Source: CBFGWV01 sp965652545
GTDB lineage: Bacteria > Pseudomonadota > Gammaproteobacteria > Competibacterales > Competibacteraceae
Length of the DNA stretch: 17,775 nucleotides
Direction of reading: 5' to 3'
Assembly: GCA_965652545.1 (NCBI GenBank)
Contig: CBFGWV010000072.1
Coordinates: forward strand, 1-17,775
Numbering within the stretch: position 1 is the first letter of the stretch; each line of letters starts with the position of its first letter. Below are positions 13,570 to 17,775 of this stretch, one piece after another. The translations under genes and the position numbers were made by a program. Under the pieces are notes generated by a model, which made no database searches, had not been told where the DNA came from, and saw nothing but the letters and a program-made list of their open reading frames with translations.

Positions 13570-14199
13570 TCAGGCCGCGGCCGGTGTCGCCTGCATGGGG
13601 ACAAAGCCGGGCAAAGCCTCGATGCGCGCCAGCCAAGCCTGGATATGCGGGTACGGTGTCAGCGGAATGCCACCTTCGGGGGCATGGGCGGTGTAGGTGT
13701 ACATCGCGATATCCGCGACAGTGGGGGCCTCGCCAACAAGAAAATCGGTTTTCGCGAGGGTGTCGTCCATCACCTGGAACAAGCCGGCGGCGATCTTGAC
13801 CGCCTCTGCCGTGTCCTGCCCGGAACCGGAAATCGTGATCCAGCGTGCCGACGCCGGGCCCTTGGCCAACGGGCCGGCGGCGGCCGAGAACCACTGCTGA
13901 ATACGCGCCCGCGTGAGGGCGTCGGCCGGGTACCAGCGCTCGTCCTCGGCGTAGCGCGAGACCAGGTAGAGCAAAATGGCGTTGCTGTCGGCGACGCAGG
14001 TCTCACCGTCCTCGATGACCGGCACCTGCCCGAAGGGATTGCGCGCCAGGAATGCAGGCGTCTTCTGCGCGCCGGCGAGCAGGTCGACATCCTCCAGCAC
14101 CACCGGCAGGCCGAGCAGGGCGCACATCAGGCGAGCGCGATGGGCGTGGCCCGAGAGTGCGAAGTGATACAAGCGGATCGGCTGAGCGGGTGCGGTCAT
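13570..14199 (-). CDS. Glutathione S-transferase family protein
   Basis: The product has 209 residues, normal length. The thioredoxin-like N-terminal half shows the cis-proline loop FGQVPVIEDGE (P60) and the gamma-glutamyl-binding ADSNAI (D71, S72). S16 in HFALSGHAHRARL is the likely thiolate-stabilising residue. The C-terminal half is the all-helical GST domain, with FLVGEAPTVADIAMYTY as the conserved N-capping box. It conjugates glutathione to electrophiles in the cytoplasm or has a related glutathione role; the substrate is not readable. The ATG at 14199 has AGAGG eight bases upstream. It is first in the operon with the fusion reductase. The 122-base interval to the TetR gene upstream holds no strong promoter; a weak TTCAGC/CATAGT pair is possible. 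Confidence 0.92.
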   Translation of the reverse strand: MTAPAQPIRLYHFALSGHAHRARLMCALLGLPVVLEDVDLLAGAQKTPAFLARNPFGQVPVIEDGETCVADSNAILLYLVSRYAEDERWYPADALTRARIQQWFSAAAGPLAKGPASARWITISGSGQDTAEAVKIAAGLFQVMDDTLAKTDFLVGEAPTVADIAMYTYTAHAPEGGIPLTPYPHIQAWLARIEALPGFVPMQATPAAA

Positions 14200-14321
14200 G
14201 GTCAGGGCCTCTGTCGGTTGCAGATGGGGTGTAGGCCGAGACTATGGTTGTTTCTGCTTCCAAGCTGAATAAGCACAGCAAGCAATGAGTTGTTTCATTT
14301 TTTGCAATAGTTGGGTCGCGA

Positions 14322-14915
14322 TCACTCGGCGCTGACAGCCGTGATCCATCGGCAGACGGTATCGACTTTCTGCGTGTCATCGAGCCCTAGCGCTTCCAGT
14401 GACGACCAGGTGGAAAACGCCAGTGCGTGGTGCACGCTGGCTGCCAGGGGCGCACCCGCTGGCCCGGGCGTAATGTGCGCGAGCATGTCCTCACCGATGT
14501 CGTTGAGCAGTTCGCCCATTGCCGCCATCGGTTGCTGCAAAGCAGGCACCGAGGTCACATCGCGATACGCCACCGTCCACATGCGTCGGGTGGTGCGGTA
14601 GTAGGCATACCACGCCGACAGCACTGCTCTTGCGCGTGCCTCGCCCTCGTCGATACCTGCCCAGAGCGTGGCCTCCGGCGGTGGGTTGAGTGTCAGCCAA
14701 TGTGCGGTACACGCTTGAAAAACCGCGGTTTCGTCGGGGAAATGCCGATACACCGTCAGCCGTTGCACGCCCGCACGCTCGGCGATGGCACTGATCGTCG
14801 TCCCTCGGGGGCCGAGCTCTTCGTGCAGTTGCATGGTGGCTTCGACGATCCGCATACGCGTCTCGTCCTGGGATTCGGCCCGCTTGCGCAGGGTATAGGC
14901 ACGTTTGGATTTCAT
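14322..14915 (-). CDS. TetR/AcrR family transcriptional regulator
   Basis: The product has 197 residues. The helix-turn-helix lies at about residues 20-63: RMRIVEATMQLHEELGPRGT, TISAIAERAGVQRLTVYRHF (Y56-R57-H58-F59). The ligand domain follows and has no further recognisable signature. The basic N-terminus KSKRAYTLRKRAE precedes the first helix. No ribosome site is seen before the ATG at 14915, and the predicted promoter places the transcript start at the start codon, so a leaderless mRNA is likely. It is divergent from the MBL-fold gene, its probable target, and lies upstream of the GST operon in the same direction, which it might also control. Confidence 0.92.
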   Translation of the reverse strand: MKSKRAYTLRKRAESQDETRMRIVEATMQLHEELGPRGTTISAIAERAGVQRLTVYRHFPDETAVFQACTAHWLTLNPPPEATLWAGIDEGEARARAVLSAWYAYYRTTRRMWTVAYRDVTSVPALQQPMAAMGELLNDIGEDMLAHITPGPAGAPLAASVHHALAFSTWSSLEALGLDDTQKVDTVCRWITAVSAE

Positions 14916-14940
14916 TCAGTGAACATATCTGTGTTCTGAA
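14915..14940. promoter_or_regulatory. Operator O1 at the tetR start (TTCAGTGAACAT and adjoining TGTTCTGAA)
   Basis: TTCAGTGAACAT (14915-14926) is the reverse complement of the downstream site at 14991-15002 with one mismatch. The next bases add a partner half-site, giving GAACA (14921-14925) and TGTTC (14932-14936) as an inverted repeat, flanked by TTCA and TGAA. The site covers the start codon and -10 of the tetR gene, which suits autorepression. Confidence 0.55.
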
Positions 14941-14950
14941 ATATTGACAA
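14922..14950 (-). promoter_or_regulatory. Predicted tetR promoter
   Basis: Read on the minus strand, TTGTCA (14950-14945) and TATGTT (14927-14922) are separated by exactly 17 bases and match consensus at five and four of six positions. Transcription would start near 14915, which is the A of the start codon. Confidence 0.6.
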
Positions 14951-14972
14951 GGTTCGCGGCGCAATTTACTGT
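14944..14972 (+). promoter_or_regulatory. Predicted promoter of the MBL-fold gene
   Basis: A perfect TTGACA -35 (14944-14949) is followed after 17 bases by TACTGT (14967-14972), a weak -10. The -35 shares its bases with the -35 of the divergent tetR promoter, so the two promoters should compete for polymerase. Confidence 0.6.
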
Positions 14973-14990
14973 TGATTTGGAAATACAGCA

Positions 14991-15002
14991 ATGTTCATTG
15001 AA
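14991..15002. promoter_or_regulatory. Operator O2 in the MBL-gene leader (ATGTTCATTGAA)
   Basis: This 12-base site matches the reverse complement of O1 at 11 of 12 positions and has the same TTCA-N-TGAA palindromic core. It lies just after the predicted transcript start (about 14979) and before the AGGTGA ribosome site. Its centre is 76 bases from that of O1. Confidence 0.55.
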
Positions 15003-15016
15003 ATTAGGTGAATACT

Positions 15017-15841
15017 ATGACCTCGATCGATACCCCCATCCTGCTGGACCCGCAGCGGCTCACGCCGAGTTGGGCGGTCTTGCCGTCCTTTCTTCCCGTG
15101 CCCGGCATGGGCGTGCTGGCGGTCAATGCTTTTGTACTCAAGGGGCCGGCGCCGATGCTGGTCGATACTGGGCTTGCCGCCCTGGGCGATGCGTTCATCG
15201 ACGCGCTGGCGCGCGAGATCGATCTAGGCGATCTGCGCTGGATCTGGCTCAGTCATCTCGATGCCGACCACCTCGGCAATCTCGAACGCGTGTTGCAGAA
15301 AGCCCCCAAGGCACGTGTCCTCACCAGCTTCCTGGGTATGGGCAAGATGCAGCTGGCGGGTCTGGACGTCAGCCGGGTTGCGGTGCTGGAGCCCGGTGCG
15401 TGCTTCGATGCCGGCGGGCGCACGCTGGTGCCGGTGCGGCCGCCGTACTTCGACGCCCCGGAGTCCATTGGCTTCTTCGATACGCAGGAGCGGGTGCTGT
15501 TCGCGGTCGACAGCTTCGGGGCGTTGTTGCCCGCGCCGGTGACCGATTTCGATGCGATCGACCCCCGCGCACTGCGTGACGGGCTCGTCGCCTGGTCATC
15601 CATCGACGCCCCCTGGTTGGCCGGTGTCGACCAGCGTGCCTTCGGCGATGCGCTGGGCGCGCTACGCCGCTTGGCGCCGGAGGTGGTGATCAGTGGTCAC
15701 CTGCCCGCCGCGCACGCGGCCATTGACCGGCTGACCGGCATGGTCCGCGAGGCGTGGTGCGCCGGCCCGTCGACAGCCGTGGATCCGCTGGCCATCGCGT
15801 CTGTCGTCGAGGGCTTGTCGGCCAAGAGCATGGCGGCATGA
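15017..15841 (+). CDS. MBL-fold metalloprotein resembling the di-iron domain of flavodiiron proteins
   Basis: I chose the ATG at 15017 because AGGTGA lies five bases upstream; the GTG at 15008 has none. The product has 274 residues. The metal motif is H80-L-D82-A-D84-H85, followed by D146, D165 (VLFAVDSFGALL) and H228 (SGHLP). Spacing and the segments PPYFDAPES and FAVDSFG match the flavodiiron/ODP branch rather than zinc beta-lactamases (HxHxDH). The family's usual Glu is Asp82, and the usual His before PDS is Asp146. No flavodoxin or rubredoxin domain follows, so electrons, if used, must come from elsewhere. No signal peptide is seen; it is cytoplasmic. Its role may be oxygen, NO or peroxide chemistry or hydrolysis; this is open. 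Control is by the divergent TetR. Confidence 0.85.
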   Translation: MTSIDTPILLDPQRLTPSWAVLPSFLPVPGMGVLAVNAFVLKGPAPMLVDTGLAALGDAFIDALAREIDLGDLRWIWLSHLDADHLGNLERVLQKAPKARVLTSFLGMGKMQLAGLDVSRVAVLEPGACFDAGGRTLVPVRPPYFDAPESIGFFDTQERVLFAVDSFGALLPAPVTDFDAIDPRALRDGLVAWSSIDAPWLAGVDQRAFGDALGALRRLAPEVVISGHLPAAHAAIDRLTGMVREAWCAGPSTAVDPLAIASVVEGLSAKSMAA

Positions 15842-15848
15842 CCGGGTA

Positions 15849-15876
15849 TTGCCATTTCGATTGACTCAAGAATAAT
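15849..15876 (+). promoter_or_regulatory. Predicted promoter of the second LysR gene
   Basis: TTGCCA (15849-15854) and AATAAT (15871-15876) each match consensus at five of six positions and are 16 bases apart. Transcription would begin near 15883, inside the left arm of the inverted repeat at 15880-15904, so the LysR gene has its own promoter. Confidence 0.55.
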
Positions 15877-15879
15877 CCG

Positions 15880-15904
15880 GTGGCGAAAGTCACTATTTCG
15901 CCAC
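15880..15904. promoter_or_regulatory. Perfect 9-bp inverted repeat before the LysR gene
   Basis: GTGGCGAAA (15880-15888) and TTTCGCCAC (15896-15904) are exact reverse complements around GTCACTA. It sits on the predicted transcript start, 13 bases before the ATG. An autorepression operator is the best reading. It lacks a following T run, so termination of the MBL gene is less likely. Confidence 0.5.
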
Positions 15905-15917
15905 TCGGAATGATGCA

Positions 15918-16820
15918 ATGGACCGGCTTGTGGCCATGCAGGTGTTTGTTGCCGTTGCCCAGGAACATGGCTTTGCCGCCGCGGCCCGACGGCTTGGCCT
16001 GTCCGCGCCGGCGGTGACCCGCGCCGTCGCCGCCCTGGAGGCGCATCTGGGCGCCCGCTTGCTCAACCGCACCACGCGAATCGTCCGGCTGACCGACGCC
16101 GGGGCACGATTCTTTGCGGATTGCCAGCGCATCCTGGCGGAGGTCGACGAGGCGGAGGCCTCTGCCGCCGGTGCCCACGCGCAACCGCAGGGGGAGTTGG
16201 TGATCACCTCGCCGGTGATGTTCGGGCGGTTGCATGTCGCACCGGTGGTGTTCGATTTTCTCGCGGCGTATCCGCGCATCGACGTGCGGGTGCTGTTCCT
16301 GGACCGGGTGGTGGACGTGATGGAGGAAGGCGTCGATGTGGCGATACGCATCGCACACCTTCCGGATTCGTCATTGATCGCGCGCCGCTGCGGGGCGGTG
16401 CGTCGCGTGGTCTGCGCCGCCCCGGCGTATCTCGATGACCATGGCTGCCCACAGACACCGGCCGACCTGGAGCGTGCGGCGGTAATCGCTACGGCATCGG
16501 CCGCACCATACCCGGACTGGTCGTTCCGCGGCACGGTGGTCAAACCGACGCCACGCCTGACCGTCAACAGCAACGATGTGGCCATCGCCGCAGCCGTGGC
16601 CGGCCATGGCGTGGTGCGCGTGTTGTCTTACCAGGTGGTCGATCTGTTGCGCACGGGTGCATTGCGGCGGGTGCTGGTGGATTGGGAGCCGGACCCGGTG
16701 CCGGTGCACATTGTGCACGCCGCGGGGTTGCGGGCCGGGGCGAAGATCCGCGCGTTCGTCGACTTCGCTGCCGAACGCCTGCGGGCCAACCCGGTGTTGT
16801 GCGGGTCGATGCCGGACTGA
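15918..16820 (+). CDS. LysR family transcriptional regulator
   Basis: The product has 300 residues, normal length. The helix-turn-helix is clear: FVAVAQEHGFAAAARRLGLS, APAVTRAVAALEAHLGARLL, then NRTTRIVRLTDAGARFF (residues 10-66). The effector domain begins near residue 92 (GELVITSPVMFGRLHVAPVV) and keeps DVAIRIAHLPDSSLIAR, as in the large DmlR/YafC-like branch. The ligand is unknown. It lies 76 bases downstream of the MBL-fold gene in the same direction but has its own promoter and a perfect inverted repeat at the transcript start. No divergent target is adjacent, so its regulon cannot be read here. Confidence 0.93.
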   Translation: MDRLVAMQVFVAVAQEHGFAAAARRLGLSAPAVTRAVAALEAHLGARLLNRTTRIVRLTDAGARFFADCQRILAEVDEAEASAAGAHAQPQGELVITSPVMFGRLHVAPVVFDFLAAYPRIDVRVLFLDRVVDVMEEGVDVAIRIAHLPDSSLIARRCGAVRRVVCAAPAYLDDHGCPQTPADLERAAVIATASAAPYPDWSFRGTVVKPTPRLTVNSNDVAIAAAVAGHGVVRVLSYQVVDLLRTGALRRVLVDWEPDPVPVHIVHAAGLRAGAKIRAFVDFAAERLRANPVLCGSMPD

Positions 16821-16885
16821 ACCCCCGGCGTCGTGCGATGTGGTCCAATGACCGGCCTCACAGTCGTGGCAGGGAGCATGCGCAC

Positions 16886-17775
16886 ATGAGCACGATCCGT
16901 ATCGGGATTTCCGGCTGGCGTTATCCGCCGTGGCGCGGGGTGTTCTACCCGGAGGGCCTGCCGCAGCGCCAGGAGTTGGCCTATGCCTCGCGGGTGGTGA
17001 GCAGTATCGAGATCAATGGTTCGTTCTATGCGCTGCAACGGCCGCAGAGCTACGCCAACTGGTACCTGGACACGCCGGAGGATTTTGTCTTCAGTGTGAA
17101 GGCGCCGCGGTTCATCACGCATATCCGCAGGTTGCGCGAGGTGACGGTGCCACTGGCGAATTTCTTTGCCTCGGGGTTGTTTGAACTCAAGGAGAAGCTT
17201 GGGCCGATTCTTTGGCAGTTTCCACCGAGTTTCAGGTTTCAGCCTGAGCTGTTCGAGTCGTTTCTGGCGCAGTTGCCGCACGACACGGAGCAAGCGTTGA
17301 CGCTGGCGCACGGCTGCGATGATCAGGTGAGTGGACGCAGTTGTCTGTCGATCGATCGAAAACGGCGGATGCGTCATGCGGTGGAGATTCGTAACGAGAG
17401 CTTTGTCGATGAGGCGTTCGTGACGCTGTTGCGCCGCTATAAGGTGGCGCTGGTGGTGGCGGATACGGCGGGCAAGTGGCCGTACTGCGAGGATGTGACG
17501 GGCGATTTTGTGTATTTGCGGTTGCATGGGGATGAGGTGTTGTACGCCAGCGGGTACACCGATGAGGCGCTGGATCGCTGGGCGAGGCGCATCGATGCCT
17601 GGCAAGGTGGGTCGCAGCCGGGGGATGCGCGGTGTATTTCCGATAAGGCCCCGGTGAAGCGCAAGTCGCGCGATATCTACTGTTATTTCGACAACGATGT
17701 GAAGGTGAGGGCGCCGTTCGACGCGGCGCGGTTGCGGGCGCGGTTGAAGCTGGCGGCGGGGTTGGTGGAGCCGGG
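16886..17775 (+). CDS. DUF72 family protein (3' end outside the window)
   Basis: The ATG at 16886 has AGGGAG nine bases upstream; an earlier ATG at 16878 runs into a stop after three codons. At least 296 residues are visible with no stop before the right edge. DUF72 landmarks are clear in order: GISGWRYPPWRGVFYP, SSIEINGSFYALQRP, FVFSVKAPRFITHIRRL, LGPILWQFPPSF, RHAVEIRNESF, LVVADTAGKWP, FVYLRLHGD and IYCYFDNDVKVRAPFDA. The family has a TIM-barrel fold and no settled function. The length already visible is near the full family length, so only a few residues are probably missing. The 65-base gap after the LysR gene shows no clear promoter. Confidence 0.93.
   Translation, partial: MSTIRIGISGWRYPPWRGVFYPEGLPQRQELAYASRVVSSIEINGSFYALQRPQSYANWYLDTPEDFVFSVKAPRFITHIRRLREVTVPLANFFASGLFELKEKLGPILWQFPPSFRFQPELFESFLAQLPHDTEQALTLAHGCDDQVSGRSCLSIDRKRRMRHAVEIRNESFVDEAFVTLLRRYKVALVVADTAGKWPYCEDVTGDFVYLRLHGDEVLYASGYTDEALDRWARRIDAWQGGSQPGDARCISDKAPVKRKSRDIYCYFDNDVKVRAPFDAARLRARLKLAAGLVEP

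Noticed and set aside
1..17775. CRISPR array, tRNA or rRNA genes, integrase, phage or toxin-antitoxin module
   Set aside because: I saw no regularly spaced repeats, no cloverleaf-like sequence and no matching protein families anywhere in the window.

Overview
The window is a GC-rich chromosomal stretch (clearly above 60% GC by eye) from a proteobacterium, probably a gammaproteobacterium. This is inferred from dense single-gene regulator units (LysR, TetR, HxlR), GTG/ATG starts with GGAGG-type ribosome sites, and a pair of REP-like palindromes (GTAG plus a GCGCAC/GTGCGC stem) of the kind known in Pseudomonas and Xanthomonadaceae. Genus cannot be assigned from the sequence alone. I see no phage, IS, integrase, tRNA, rRNA or CRISPR. 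Eighteen protein genes fill almost all of the window, and the last one runs off the right edge.

Left part (75-5844). A two-gene minus-strand unit encodes a hydantoinase/oxoprolinase-family ATPase-fold protein and, overlapping it by ATGA, a small protein with eight cysteines for two [4Fe-4S] clusters. Divergent from it is a membrane-anchored isochorismatase-fold protein that lacks the usual catalytic Asp. It runs tail to tail into a three-gene minus-strand operon: a small two-helix membrane protein, a three-helix membrane protein with a cytosolic coiled coil, and a PAPS-type sulfotransferase.

Middle part (6094-11053). A DUF2798 membrane protein diverges from a LysR regulator. Then come an NmrA/QorB-like NAD(P)-binding oxidoreductase, an antibiotic-biosynthesis-monooxygenase (ABM) fold protein, a TetR regulator directly abutting a class III adenylyl cyclase, and an HxlR regulator with an N-terminal cysteine. 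Three convergent gene pairs in the window overlap at their 3' ends.

Right part (11054-17775). After a 407-base gene-free stretch holding the HxlR promoter region and a perfect 32-bp inverted REP pair come a PNPOx-like/ferredoxin-reductase/[2Fe-2S] fusion protein and a glutathione S-transferase in one operon. Next is a TetR gene divergent from a flavodiiron-like metallo-beta-lactamase-fold gene, with a compact control region: overlapping -35 boxes, twin operators and a predicted leaderless tetR mRNA. A second LysR regulator and a DUF72 protein follow.

Taken together, the region from 7336 to 15841 looks like a set of small, individually regulated redox and electrophile-defence units (quinone-reductase-like, GST, flavin/iron-sulfur reductase, ABM, MBL-fold di-metal enzyme). 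Several intergenic regions carry strong inverted repeats placed over promoters or ribosome binding sites. No single new defence or mobile system is evident. The most unusual points are the iron-sulfur/ASKHA pair, the sulfotransferase operon with its Oxa1-like-topology protein, the ligand-shifted MBL protein, and two hairpins that would cover ribosome binding sites.
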